From Sinotaia quadrata (taxonomy: Eukaryota > Mollusca > Gastropoda > Architaenioglossa > Viviparidae), in the NCBI GenBank assembly GCA_028829895.1, contig CM054181.1:9695001-9759000 (forward strand): a DNA stretch of 64,000 nt, in the 5' to 3' direction. This document shows positions 35,455-58,900 of the stretch, piece after piece. The notes beneath the pieces are model-generated. The model did not search any database. It worked only from the letters and a program-made list of their open reading frames with translations, and had not been told where the DNA came from. Within the stretch, counting starts at the first letter, position 1. Each line of letters starts with the position of its first letter. A program made the translations under genes and the position numbers.

Positions 35455-35665
35455 AGAGGATTCTCTGTTTCTGGTATCTCTTCCTTCACGCGTCGAGAGA
35501 GTTATGTTTCTGATGTCTGGTCTTCCTTCACGCGGCGATTTCTGATGTCTGGTCTTCCTTCACTCTTCGATAGAGTCCTGTTTCTGATGTCTGGTCTTCC
35601 TTCCTACGGCGAGAGAGTTCTATTTCTGGTGTCTGGTCTTCCTTCATGTGACGAAAGATTTCTTT
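35455..35665. repeat. 42-bp minisatellite, five copies
   Basis: Units of TTTCTGATGTCTGGTCTTCC plus TTCACGCGTCGAGAGAGTT, diverging in the second half. Confidence 0.9.
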
Positions 35666-35789
35666 TCCAGCCATACAAGCGTATCTATGCGCCGTTCGTC
35701 GTCGGAAGAATCAGAACTGATATCCGACAAACTTTTCAATTTCTTTCACTGGTTCTTGGGTCAATCATCCTTCAACTGTTGCCGATCTT

Positions 35790-36200
35790 TTGTGTTCACT
35801 GTGTTTTGATGACACAAAATGCTGTAGTTGTCTAGTGTTCATTATATTTTGCTGACATAATGCTGTAGTTCTCTTGTGTTCACTATATTTTGCTGACAAA
35901 ATGCTGTAGTTCTCTTGTGTTCACTATATTTTGCTGACATAATGCTGTAGTTCTCTTGTGTTCACTATATTTTGCTGACATAATGCTGTAGTTCTCTTGT
36001 GTTCACTATATTTTGCTGACAAAATGCTGTAATTGTCTTATGTTCACTATATTTTGCTGACAAAATGCTGTAATTGTCTTATGTTCACTATATTTTGCTG
36101 ACATAATGCTGTAGTTCTCTTGTGTTCACTATATTTTGCTGACAAAATGCTGTAATTGTCTTATGTTCACTATATTTTGCTGACAAAATGTTGTAGTTAA
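35790..36200. repeat. 42-bp minisatellite, about ten copies
   Basis: Units of GTTCACTATATTTTGCTGAC plus ATAATGCTGTAGTTCTCTTGT, with a second variant (AAAATGCTGTAATTGTCTTAT). The two variants are interleaved, so the array probably grew by duplicating blocks of units. Confidence 0.97.
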
Positions 36201-37147
36201 ATCTACACTATGTGTGGCACTTAGCAGCTTGTCAGTTTGCCTCATGCTGCGTAATTTTATTTTGTTTTCTTGTTTCGTTTGCCAGCACGTGTTCACACTT
36301 CTGCGGACATTTGTGTTGTACGTGACGTAAACAACGTATTGATGAAGCAAGCGGAAAATTCTTTGTTGCCCTGACGACAGTAATTTTATCTCTTTCTTCA
36401 ATTTTACCGCTGCACTTAATTTGAACACACATTTTTGTTTACTTTTCCTTAAATAGGTGCAATACTTTTGTTGTTTGCTACCTTTTCTATATAACTGGAA
36501 GTGAGCTATTTTTTTTTTTTATCTTAGTGAAGTCACGAACACCAAACAAAATTTTAATCTAAAATTTAATCGAATAATATTTTAAAATTAATTTGTACGA
36601 TTATGCGATGAATTAATCGTTAAAATCTGCAACCCGTATGAAGTTTTCTTTGGTATTCCAATGACTCAAAATTAGAATGTTCCTGGTATCCATAACTACT
36701 GAGGATCGGGTATGACGTCACCAGTCTTGATCTTAGAGGTCATCAACATAAAAGTCTATGAAACTTGATCTCAATTTATTTGTAGGACCCTAAAAACGCT
36801 TTACTGACAGAGCTAATGAAGAAATTCTCGCTTCTCATCTCAGAAGCGTCTGGTGGAAGTTAAAATGTCTAATAAAATAAATTAATAAATATTTAAGCTT
36901 CTTTCTTTTGAACGCTTTACTGAAAAGACATAATTCTTAACAGTTGTGTACCACACGATAAAACAATATGCATGCACTTGCTGACTTCTGTAAATTCAAA
37001 ACTTGCGCTCGGCTGGCAAACAGCGAGTTACATATAAAGGTAAATAACTCTTACTGCACGCACTTCGAGTAATCTGACAAAGAAATTATTCCTCTTGTTT
37101 TCTCTCATTGTTACGCTACTTACTGGATTCCTATCCTTCCCTTTGTT

Positions 37148-37150
<3 letters not shown>
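36201..37150. other. Intergenic, no gene seen
   Basis: Non-repetitive AT-rich DNA; short open frames without domains. Confidence 0.4.

Positions 37151-37236
<86 letters not shown>
37151..37236. repeat. (CT)n-(CA)n compound microsatellite
   Basis: About 17 CT followed directly by about 25 CA dinucleotides. Confidence 0.98.
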
Positions 37237-37237
<1 letters not shown>

Positions 37238-37454
37238 GCTTAGTTCAGTCAGACTTAACTTTTTTTCTCAAGACAACTCGTTGATTCTTACTCCTAAGTA
37301 CTATAATCAATCTGGTAATTTTAAAAATACTCTACACCATCTCTGTTCATTCTATCCCTATTTCGTCATGCGCAGAGACACTCTTCTTTCGTTTGTTCAC
37401 ACTTCACTATCTGCCATGTACGCAACATTATAACTCATTTACCACCACTACCAC

Positions 37455-37980
37455 CCGACATGCGTACCCTGATCAACCAACTTGCATAAACTGATCACCC
37501 ACCTTACATACCTTGATTATAACCATCTTGTAGGCCTTGAACAGCCATCTTGTATACCCTGATTAACCATCTTGGGTTACTTGATCAGTCATGTTACATA
37601 CCCTCATCACCCACCCTTGCATACCCTCATCACCCATCTTGCATACTTTGATCACCCACCTTGCATACCCCGATTACCCATCTTGCATACCTTGATCACC
37701 CACCTTGCATACCCCGATCACCCATCTTGCATACCTTGATCACCCACCTTGTATACCCCGATCACCCATCTTGCATACCTTGATCACCCACCTTGCATAC
37801 CCTCAATCACCCATCTTGCATACCCCGATCACCCATCTTGCATACCTTGATCACCCACCTTGAATACCCCGATCACCCATCTTGCATACCTTGATCACCC
37901 ACCTTGAATACCCCGATCACCCATCTTGCATACCTTGATTATCCACCTTGCATACCCTCAATCACCCATCTTGCATACAC
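37455..37980. repeat. 22-bp minisatellite
   Basis: Over 20 units of CTTGCATACCCTGATCACCC plus AC, with a two-unit higher-order period alternating CACCTTGCATACCCCGATC and CATCTTGCATACCTTGATC. Confidence 0.95.
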
Positions 37981-38684
37981 TAGCAAAACTTTCCAGTTAA
38001 TAAGAAAGTAAGAAGTGCTCAAGAATAATAAATATAAATTTATTTACATAAGAATAATATTCTTTACCAGTCACAATTATAAACTTAATCGAAATTAAAT
38101 TCTATTTAATACCAGAGCTGCTACCAATATAAAAAAAAATAAACATGATTAAACTCACTGAGTTATTTCAATGGTCAATCAGTCATCTTTCAAAGTACCA
38201 GATTAGTTTTATAAATAGCACTCAAGTGACGCATACATCACTGTTACCATGGAGATCTCGCCATATGAGTACACTCCCTCTAAATCATCACAACAATTAA
38301 ATGTGTTAAGTAATCAAATATCCACAGCCTACTACAATCGTTATTAAAAACTAGATTAAGTTAATATTTGTGTTTGTTCTGTTGAATGCTGAGAACATTA
38401 TTAAGATTGAAGAATTCTCTCTGTCTGTCTGCTAGTCTGTCTGTGTGGCTGTCCGTCTCTCTATGTATATACATACATACACTAATGAAATATTTTTATT
38501 CTTCCATCTTCATGCAAGGACATAAACACATTAAAGGCGCAGATGCCACACTAAGGTAACCACTTTTAGGCTGGTCACCATGAAGTCACCTATTCTAAAA
38601 CTCAAAACTTTACGGTCTCTAATATTTGCACACAGTTTCAAAAGTCTGTTACAGCATTTCATAAGCGTACGTTCCAAAACTGCA
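37981..38684. other. Intergenic, no gene seen
   Basis: No gene supported; a CTGTCTGT patch lies near 38420. Confidence 0.4.
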
Positions 38685-38955
38685 CTGTCTGCACACAGAT
38701 CACATCCACCACGAGTTAACTCCCCACTCACACAGATCACATCCACCACGAGTTATCTCCCCACTCACACAGATTACATCCACCATGAGTTAACTCCCCA
38801 CTCACACAGATTACATCCACCATGAGTTAACTCCCCACTCACACAGATTACATCCACCACGAGTTAACTCCCCACTCACACAGATTACATCCACCATGCG
38901 TTAACTCCCTACTCACACAGATTACATCCACCATGCGTTAACTCCCCACACACAG
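38685..38955. repeat. 37-bp minisatellite, about seven copies
   Basis: Units of CACACAGATTACATCCACCA plus TGAGTTAACTCCCCACT. Each contains the palindrome-like GAGTTAACTC. Confidence 0.95.
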
Positions 38956-39135
38956 ATACAAAGAGCAAGCGTGGATAAATTGTCCCATAGTTCTGCCGTG
39001 CCAGCAGGGGTTTAGACTTTATAGGCTAGCTAGCATATATCACTCACTATTGCAAAGTGTGAACAAGGAAACTCCTTTAGAATTAAAGAAATATGTTGTA
39101 TTTTATCAATCAATTCAACATTATTTATCGCTTGG

Positions 39136-50337
<11,202 letters not shown>

Positions 50338-50344
50338 GGCGAAG

Positions 50345-50800
50345 ATGATGTTTACGTGTAGTCTCAGGTATTGTGACGTGTAAGTGTAGTCTCAGATAGT
50401 GGTGACGTTTAATTGTAGACTCAGGTAGTGGTGACGTTTAAGTGTAGTCTCAGATAGTGGTGACGTTTAATTGTAGACTCAGGTAGTGGTGACGTTTAAG
50501 TGGAGTCTCATATAATAGTGACTGTAAGTGTAGTCTGAGACAGTGGTGACGTGTAGGTGTAGTCTCAGATAGTGGTGACGTTTAAGTGTAGTCTCAGGCA
50601 GAGGTGACGTTTAAGTGTAGTCTGAGACAGTGGTGACGTGTAGGCGTAGTCTCAGATAGTGGTGACGTTTAAGTGTAGTCTCAGATAGTGGTGACGTTTA
50701 AGTGTAGTCTTACACAGTGGTGGCGTGTAAATATAGTTTCAGATAGTGGTGACGTTTAAGTGTAGTCTCAGCCAGTGATGACGTTTTGTGGGAACTCAAG
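50345..50800 (-). repeat. 33-bp minisatellite immediately upstream of transporter B
   Basis: About 13 units, on the plus strand AGTGTAGTCTCAGATAGTGG plus TGACGTTTA, starting within 10 bp of the start codon. Each unit carries a TGACGT half-site like that bound by CREB/ATF-type factors. The array forms the presumed 5' UTR or promoter-proximal DNA. Confidence 0.9.
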
Positions 50801-51015
50801 CAAAGCTGTTGTGTTAGTGGAGATTCACTTATATATATTGGATGACGTTTTATGAAGACTCAGACAAGAAATTATGACATTTTAGAGTAGATTCATCTAA
50901 ATGATGACATGTTTGTGTAGATGCATCAGGCAATGATGACATTTTTGAGTAGATTCGTGAGACAATGATGACGCTTCAACACAGCAGATTCATGCGGCAG
51001 CGAAGACGCGTTTAT
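50800..51015. repeat. Decayed repeat with ATGATGACATTTT core
   Basis: Four to five diverged 50-bp units with GAGTAGATTC and AATGATGAC, possibly an older extension of the preceding array. Confidence 0.6.
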
Positions 51016-51369
51016 GAAGACCAAAGAGGAAAACGTTTTACGCACAACTGGGAGACGAGCCACTTTCGGGATGAATTGCACATTAATGTGAAGTCAATGT
51101 CACAAGTGATACGAAAGCCTTGGAACATAAAGTGAAATTTTGCATTCATGTTATTATATATCCCAATAAGAAGAATCCACATTTACTAATTATGATTCAC
51201 AAGTTGAGTTCACGTTTAGCTAGTATTTATCACAATTTAGTCGTTATTTTATCGATCTGAACCTACACTTAACAATTATGAGTCCAAAATAAGTTGTTGC
51301 AGTCGCAAACTGAAACATAACTTTTATTGGTCACAATGTGAAGCACATTAAACAGATAGTGTTCACAAC

Positions 51370-51705
51370 GTGAGCCTTCTTATAGTAATTACTACTGACA
51401 ATTTGAACCTTTCATTTAGTAATTATTATTGACAATTTGAACCTTTCATTTAGTAATTACTATTGACAATTTGAACCTTTCATTTAGTAATTATTATTGA
51501 CAATTTGAACCTTCATGTAGTAATTACTATTGACAATTTGAGACTTCATGTAATAATTATTATTGACAATTTGAGCCTTCATGTAGTAATTATTATTGAC
51601 AATTTGAGCCTTCACGTAGTAATTGCTATTGACAATTTGAGCCTTCATGTAGTAATTATTATTGACAATTTGAGCCCAAATTTAATAACTATTAGTCACG
51701 ATTTA
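51370..51705. repeat. 33-bp minisatellite, about nine copies
   Basis: Units of TAGTAATTATTATTGACAAT plus TTGAGCCTTCATG. A further related trio (AATTATGAGTAACAATATAA) follows at 51790-51910. Confidence 0.95.
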
Positions 51706-51910
51706 ATTTTAACTGTAAGTAATAGTCACAAGTGTAAACACACTGAACACATCACACATTCAATAGTTATTTGTAAAATTTAATTCTACATTTAGTAATT
51801 ATGAGTAACAATATAAGACTACATTTAGTAATTATGAGTAACAATATAAGACTACATTTAGCAAATTACTAGTAAAAAGTTAAGACTATATCTAGTAATT
51901 ACTTGTAACA

Positions 51911-52328
51911 ATTGAATCCTAAATTAATTACTAGTAACTGATGCACACAGACACACACATACTTACACACACACATTTTTCATTACCAGTTACATGTACC
52001 ACGGTCAGTGTGAAATGAAGGACTTTATACTTGTACTATTCATCTGTTATCTCGTGTACGTGTTTTCATTAACTGATATATTGTTTATGTTCTAGCCGGA
52101 GAGCACATGTACCCGTCCAATTCACACATGTTCAGATGTACAGAGTGTGGGCTCGTATATTTCCGTTCAGGGGATTTCCCTGTTTTATCGGGTGGGTATT
52201 TTAATCAAAAAAACTTGTGCCTTGCTGATATTTTTTTATTTTATAGATATTATATGTATATATACGTATCAGTTGTTGAAACTGTTTTATATGGGAATAT
52301 ATATGTCTGTCAGTCACCTAAGATTTGA
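51911..52328. other. Intergenic, no gene seen
   Basis: Short CA-rich patch near 51945-51980; open frames of 60-73 codons without domains. Confidence 0.4.
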
Positions 52329-52329
52329 C

Positions 52330-52675
52330 TGGCTGTAAGTGATCGATATGTGTACCCGTTAACAGATTAACTGTTTGATTTGTGTACACGTTAATTGGTC
52401 GATATGTGTATCCGTTAAAGTGTTCAATATGTTCTGAACTCTGTTGTTTGTTTATGTGTGACGTTAAAATGATCAATATGTTCTGAACTCTGCTGTTTGT
52501 CTATGTGTGACGTTAAAATAATCAATATGTTCTGAACTCTGCTGTTTGTCTATGTGTGACGGTAAAATGATCAATACGTTCTGAACTCTGCTATTTGTCT
52601 ATGTGTGACGGTAAAATGATCAATACGTTCTGAAGTCTGCTGTTTGTCTATGTGTGACGGTAAAATATTTAAATA
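52330..52675. repeat. 49-bp minisatellite, five to six copies
   Basis: Units of TCTGCTGTTTGTCTATGTGT plus GACGGTAAAATGATCAATA and CGTTCTGAAC. The first copies are diverged. Confidence 0.93.
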
Positions 52676-53090
52676 CAAAGTCAAACGGCGCGTTTAAAAC
52701 GAAATACTTATTTGGCAATAAACCAACTGAAGTTGCTTACTGCAATTTGAATTAAAATTAATTGTATTAATTAAAACATTTGTTTACATTCTAGAAGAAA
52801 GATATCATTGTCTTTGCATAGGTTACCGACTCTTGATATGGTTAAGTACCTAGGTATCTTTCAACTAGAATGATATTAGTTTTGTACTAAACGGTCAAAA
52901 ATTAATGGATTTGTGTGCTGCACAATTGGAATAAATCAAAAACCTGTCTGATGGCCAGCTTATCAGTGTAATGGTTCTCTAGACGTCTGACTAATCAGAC
53001 GTCAGAACGAACCAAGCTCATCTTTTACAAACTGTTTTTTTTCAAGGCTGATAGCCAACGAGTAAAGCATTTGATAATTATTATCTCCAT
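52676..53090. other. Intergenic, no gene seen
   Basis: No repeat or supported coding region. Confidence 0.4.
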
Positions 53091-53094
53091 CTTC

Positions 53095-53400
53095 AGTCAT
53101 AACTAACAGAAATGAGGGATGTAGATTTATGACTAAGAGAAATGAAGTATGTATATTTATGACTAAGAGAAATGAGGGCTGTAGATTTATGACTAAGAGA
53201 ATTGAAGGCTGTAGATTTATGACTAAGAGATTTGAAGGTTGCAGATTTATGACTAAGAGAATTGAAAGCTACAGATTTATGACTAAGAGAATTGAAGGCT
53301 GTAGATTTATGACTAAGAGAATTGAAGGCTGCAGATTTATGACTAAGAGAAATGAGAGCTGTAGATTTATGACTAAGAGAATGGATTGCTAAAGCATTTG
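53095..53400. repeat. 30-bp minisatellite, ten copies
   Basis: Units of GATTTATGACTAAGAGAATT plus GAAGGCTGTA. Because 30 is a multiple of three, open frames on both strands (87 and 104 codons) give ten-residue repeats. There is no start context, splice or domain support, so they are treated as artefacts. Confidence 0.96.
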
Positions 53401-53634
53401 TAAGCATACGTACGTACCTAGTGAAAATACCTCAATTGATTACGGTACGAATGAAAAGGTTCTATATATTGACTTTAATTATCTCTCTAAAACCCCACTC
53501 TCATTTCTGTGATGAATGAAATCGATGAACTTGATTATATACATGTTAATTTGACTACTGATGTTTATGCTAGGATAAACTGAGTGAGTGTCTAGCATTA
53601 ATCAAACATTGTTGTGAGGTGATGTTAATGTCAA

Positions 53635-53875
53635 CACTCTTTTGATTATATTCATATGCTGTATATTTATTGTTGATTTAATAAATTTATTGTGAGACAG
53701 TAAAACGTCTATCTTATTATTTTGTAAGAATAGAGTTTTACGACACCATTATAATCCGCTAAGTGACAGACATGTTGGTCTTGTGGGAGAATTATTAATA
53801 GCTATAAATTAAGATTTTTGATCACTTGTAATTAGTTATATGTTATTAATCAATAAATAATAATCATAACGATTG
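53635..53875 (+). mobile_element. Dispersed repeat with (AAT)n tail, copy 3
   Basis: Begins ACTCTTTTGATTATATTCAT as in copy 1 but lacks much of the internal part, then shares GAATTATTAATA and GATCACTTGTAATTAGTTAT and ends in AATAAATAATAAT. Confidence 0.7.
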
Positions 53876-53904
53876 AAGGGGCCCAGAGAGATGTCGTTTG
53901 TAGA

Positions 53905-54500
53905 TTTTTTTGTTTGTTTTATTGTTGTTTTATTGTTGTTTTATTGTTGTTTTATTGTTGTTTTTTGTTTGTTTTTTTGTTGTTTTATTGTTGTTTTTTT
54001 GTTTGTTTAATTGTTGTTTTATTGTTTGTTTTATTGTTGTTTTATTGTTTTTGTTTGTTTGTTTTATTGTTGTTTTATTGTTGTTTTATTGTTGTTTTAT
54101 TGTTGTTTTTTTGTTTGTTTTATTGTTGTTTTATTGTTGTTTTATTGTTGTTTTTTTGTTTGTTTTATTGTTGTTTTATTGTTGTTTTATTGTTTTTTTT
54201 TGTTTTATTGTTGTTTTATTGTTGTTTTTTTGTTTGTTTTATTGTTGTTTTATTGTTATTTTATTGTTGTTTTATTGTTGTTTTATTGTTGTTTTTTTTG
54301 TTGTTTTATTGTTGTTTTATTGTTGTTTTTTTGTTGTTTTATTGTTGTTTTATTGTTGTTTTTTGTTGTTTTTTTTGTTTTATTGTTGTTTTATTGTTGT
54401 TTTTTGTTGTTTTATTGTTGTTTTATTGTTGGGGTTTTTTTTGTTTTATTGTTGTTTTTTATTTTATTTTTGTTGTTGTTTTATTGTTGTTTTAATTAAC
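53905..54500. repeat. (TTTATTGTTGT)n minisatellite, about 600 bp
   Basis: A T/G array of 11-bp TTTTATTGTTG units with TTTTTTGTTTG variants and almost no C. It yields open frames of up to 227 codons rich in F, V, C and L that look membrane-like but are artefacts. Confidence 0.98.
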
Positions 54501-54620
54501 GTATTGCTATTTCTTATACATATTATGTCAGGAGCAATAGTGGGTGGTTGGGGGTTCGAAATGAAAAGACGTATTAAATTTCTTCTTCAGTAAGAAGTTC
54601 CTCGCGCGAGAAAGGAATTA
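54490..54620 (+). mobile_element. Partial copy of the dispersed repeat
   Basis: The block TAGTGGGTGGTTGGGG, an AAGACG..TTAAATT stretch and TTCTTC.GTAAGA match the interior of copy 1 (32130-32200), which copy 3 lacks. This may be a second piece of the copy at 53635, separated by the TG-rich array. Confidence 0.45.
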
Positions 54621-54770
54621 TGTGTCAGTTCAACCTCTATTTATGTATGTGTCTGAGGAAAAACAGAGTTAACGCCAGTCGATCCTTCAAGTGGAAAAGG
54701 AACAGGGGCGCCGTATTGGAATTTAGATTTACAGCCAGTTGTATCCAGTTATGCATTATAAATTGATAGG

Positions 54771-54773
<3 letters not shown>

Positions 54774-54806
<33 letters not shown>

Positions 54807-54832
54807 CTACTACTACTACTACTATTACTAAT
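54774..54832. repeat. (AAT)n and (CTA)n microsatellites
   Basis: About ten AAT followed by about five CTA triplets, directly before the LINE fragment. Confidence 0.95.
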
Positions 54833-54834
54833 AT

Positions 54835-55045
54835 CTTAACTGGAAGGCTTATCTGAATAAACTCCCTGGATACCACAGACTCGTTCCACTACTCAAAGCA
54901 GTGTTCCTCGGAAGTGCCCACATCCTCCGTAAAACCTTGGATCTCCCAGAATCTTGGTAAGATTCTGAGACCTTGGATCACAACCGACAGTCAAAAAACA
55001 GTCGTGGAAAGAGGCTGAATAATAATAATAATAATAATAACAAGC
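54835..55045 (+). mobile_element. LINE C-terminus and 3' tail
   Basis: An open stretch encodes YLNKLPGYHRLVPLLKAVFL followed by GSAHILRKTLDLPESW and a stop at 54958-54960. This resembles the extreme C-terminus of R2-like or related LINE polyproteins in cnidarians and molluscs, where a GTAHILRK-type motif occurs. It is followed by GGATCACAACCGACAGTCAA, GTCGTGGAAAGAGGCTG and an (AAT)n tail. Heavily 5'-truncated. Confidence 0.65.
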
Positions 55046-55915
55046 GAGAGCATCGTCACTCTATGGTTAAAACAACATTAATAATTATACTATTAAAAAA
55101 AACACAGTCTTCAGACATAGTTACAACACATCATTAATATTAGTAGTTATCACTGTCAAACACACTCCGAATACAAAAGTTAACAAATCTGTCACTGTTA
55201 AACACAGCTTTATTACAAACGTTATCAACTTAACAAAACTATCGCTGTCAGACATATATTAATATTATATTATTAATATATTAATACACAAGTTATCACT
55301 GGCAAAGACAGTTGAGGTCTGAGACAAAAATCCGTGGCACAGCATCATAAAATCATTGCTAAATTATCCGTTATCTCTAGTTTCCTATTTCCATGCATTA
55401 CAACACTCAATTGAACGAAATACCAGGCGAAAATGGGTGGGATACTTGGGGTCTACAGCCACTAAATTTAGCTCCAACAATCGTGACTATACTGTCAAGT
55501 TGCACTAATCGTGACCATACTTTCAAGTTGTACTAAGACACCAGGTTAGGTGTGCTATTCTGGTCTTTGGTGTAACACAAGAGCACACAGATTTAGATTC
55601 TCAGCGTTCCTTCTTAGATTTAATTCCACACCATGACCAACAGTTTTTAACTTGTATTCGAGATTCACAAAACCGTTGCGCTCCGCAGAATTCAATGGCA
55701 AATCGTGACTCGTCAGTTTACACAGCCAGCAGCAGTTTGGGTTGTCGCCCTTAGCTCATCGCGCCAACGTATAACTGCCGGTGAAGTCCGGTGGACAGTC
55801 TATTTGGGGAGGAAGGAAACCTGCTGGCAGACGATAACGAGTTGAGAGATTGATTGACCTACCCGCTAATACGTAAATAAGAGGCACCAATCTTGTTTCT
55901 ACTTTGAGTAGTGAG
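55046..55915. other. 5' flank of the BRICHOS gene
   Basis: No coding region. A duplicated AATCGTGAC.ATACT.TCAAGTT occurs near 55480-55530. No TATA box at a convincing distance; any untranslated exon or promoter cannot be fixed by eye. Confidence 0.4.
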
Positions 55916-55975
55916 ATGGCGCCCCCTAAAGTTTCCCTGAACGAAAAGCCGTCGCCACCTGAAGTGTGCATTTCG
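55916..55975 (+). CDS. BRICHOS gene exon 1
   Basis: ATG with G at -3 and G at +4, and an in-frame TAA upstream at 55874-55876. Encodes MAPPKVSLNEKPSPPEVCIS and ends at TTTCG|GTGAGT in phase 0. Proline-rich cytosolic start. Linkage to the next exon is inference. Confidence 0.65.
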
Positions 55976-58900
55976 GTGAGTAAAAAATTGATTGAAGTTG
56001 TTTGACCTCATTTTACCTGGAATCGCGAAGCGTAGTTTAGTTCTTGCAGAGCGCCCTGCGAGGCGAAAATCCAAAAAGTGTTTATTACTTCTTGTGTGTG
56101 TGTGATTGGTGTCTGTGTGATTACTGCCTTTACTGATTAGTGTCCTTTATTAAAAAACAAAAAACCCCAAACTTTTGTGTGTGATTACTTTCTTGTCTTA
56201 TGTGAGCTGTGCCTATTAAAATATATATTACTAAAGCCATTTTAGATGTAGGTATTTAGACATTTGCCTTGGCATGACTGGTCCAACTTCAAGGAACTCG
56301 GCAAACACGTCGTTGTCGCCATTTGATCTGTGTACACGTGCTGACTGCTACTACAACTGGTTAATAACAGTCTGCCTTTCTACTGACAGTCTGCCTTTTT
56401 AATGACAACTTGCCTTTCTAGTGACAGTCTGCCTTTTTAATGACAACTTGCCTTTCTAATGACAACTTGCCTTTCTAATGACAATCTTCCTTTTTAATGA
56501 CAACTTGCCTTTCTAATGACAGACTGCCTTTTTAATGACAACCTGCCTTTTTAATGGCAGTCCTGTCTAAGTAGAAGCAAGTGTTATTTATTTATATACG
56601 TCTTCTCTTTGCGTTGCATTGTGTTTATCTTTCCCAGTCACCCTAGCAACAGTCTGGAATCGATTTGTTTTTCATTCATCGGGTATTTTAAATCTATTCT
56701 CTTCAGAATAACAGAAAACCTACCCGATGAGAACAAAGACTAAACATGAACCATTCACTCAATCAAATGAAAATAAAATAATCTACATTCTACAGTATCA
56801 GATTAAACAAAACAGCTGAATCTACTCCTGTGATTAAAAATCACCTTTTATTGTGTCAAAGGGATGTCATTCAAACACTCGGAATTCAGACACAAATGTT
56901 GACATCAGAGGATGGTGCTACTATTTTCCTTTTTTTCCCCTGTCGTGTACCCAGATCTGAAGTGCGTACGTACTCGTTGGGTACAATAGTGTTAGGTTTC
57001 AACCAGGACGTGGCTCGGTGCCAGACCTTGCGTTGTCATCGTCATCATCATGCGCTGTTACAACTTGATCGACTACCACTATGAACTTGCAATGTCATTC
57101 AACACTTACTAATTTTATTTACCGCGTGCATTTGCTGTATGTACGTGTTTGTGCGTGCGCGCGCGCGTGTGTGTCAATTTCTTCTGTGTGCACGCGTTTG
57201 CCGTATTTATGTGTCTGCGTCTCACCTTGTTCTGTGTGCACCTGTGTTTCGTATTTATGTGTTTGTGTGTCACTTTGTTCTGTGCGTGCGCGTTTGCTGT
57301 ATGTTTCGCTTAGCTCTAGGTGCGTGCGTGTTCATGTGCTTTGCATGGAAATAAATAGGCCAGAACTTATTTCACTCTAAAGATCCTCTTTGCCCACTTT
57401 CAGATGCTGTACATGCTTGTACTCATAATTATTATAAAACGATGAATATGCGAACTGCGTTCCAAACGTTTACAGAAAGACCCTAATTGTATTAGAGTGT
57501 GCGCGAAAGCTCAATTGTAACGAGGGTATAGACCCCATGCGGTGCCTTTCCTTAAATGCCATATTTTTCACTATGGCATTTGCTTTAGTGGCTTTCAAAA
57601 GGTAAGACAACTACTTCAAACATTTGAAACAGGCTGTAGTTACTTGAATCGATTTGTGTTCCAGTTCAGTGATCACGTCGGAGTTCAGTTTTGGCGTAGA
57701 CAAAGACTTCGTGCTGACCTAAGTGTGCTTAGCACGTCACGAGTATGCTATAAATAGACATAGAGAATAATGGTGTGTTTCATTCCTTTGTCCAGTTGTC
57801 ACGTCACGCTAGAATCCTAGATTGTGTGGGGCTTCGCGCTGCCCTTTATTTTTATTTTCTTGAAATGAAGTTATTTCTTCTGCAAGACTGGCACAAGACA
57901 TTAATTTGTCCTTCAAAGGCAACAAACCACTCCATTAACATTTTAAGAATGTGATTTTAGAAAATCATACAACTATAATATTTGATAAAATACATATAAT
58001 CAATATTTGTACTCATTTGTACTGGGGTTTATTGGCCACCCTATTTTTTCAATACATTTGTGATGTTTTATCAAATAATCAGTTTTCGTACTCAAAGGCT
58101 TGATCTGTTATGTAAACGTTTGTATCAATATGGCGGCTACATTATTTTTAAATAATAACAGCAACAAAATCAACGCAAAACAGGTGTGTAGTTTGTCAGC
58201 AGTATTTCAAAAGGAAACAAACTAGTAGTTCAAAGTCCCTACAATCTAAAGAGATATGAGCATACTACTAAATAAACAAATGCAACTCGCATAATGATTT
58301 TACAGGTACTCAATGAATTACATTTCACACGTCAGTTAAATCTGGAAATTGAGTCTAAAATTTTCTTTAGCTTCCGTAACTGATAGGCAATGGTTACAGC
58401 CTGTCAGTAACATTGTGAAACAAGATCAAAGTGATAGGTGATATTTACACTTGTAGTAACACGTTTTTGAAAGCTGTTGGTTAAACGTTGTCAGTAACAC
58501 TGCTAAACATGGACTTAAAGTTAGGCGATATTTACACGTTTGGGTCGATTAGAGGATGGTTTTGTCACTAATGGCGTAATGCTGTGAAACGCGGTTTGTG
58601 ATAGAGGATAGTTGTAGTTTGTCTGTAACATTTGTGAGACACAATCTTGGTGATTGACAATGTAACACTATGTAACATAGTCATAAAGACTTGATGATTA
58701 GGGGATGGTTAAATTTTGTCAATAACACAGCCAAATTCAAAGCAATTTATTTGTTTAACGAATAAACAATTGGACATTTGACTTGATGTTGGTAAAGTCT
58801 CTCTCGTGGGTTTACGATTAAATCACCTAACTTTACAAATAATGGAAAGAAAATTGCATTAACATAGTAATAAGTTTTTTGTCAAAAGTGACAGAACAAA

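Noticed and set aside
53093..53407. Ten-residue-repeat open frames on both strands
   Set aside because: 30-bp unit repeat artefact without start context, splice sites or homology.
53910..54593. 227-codon hydrophobic open frame resembling a membrane protein
   Set aside because: Translation of the TTTTATTGTTG array in all three frames; no codon bias or domain.
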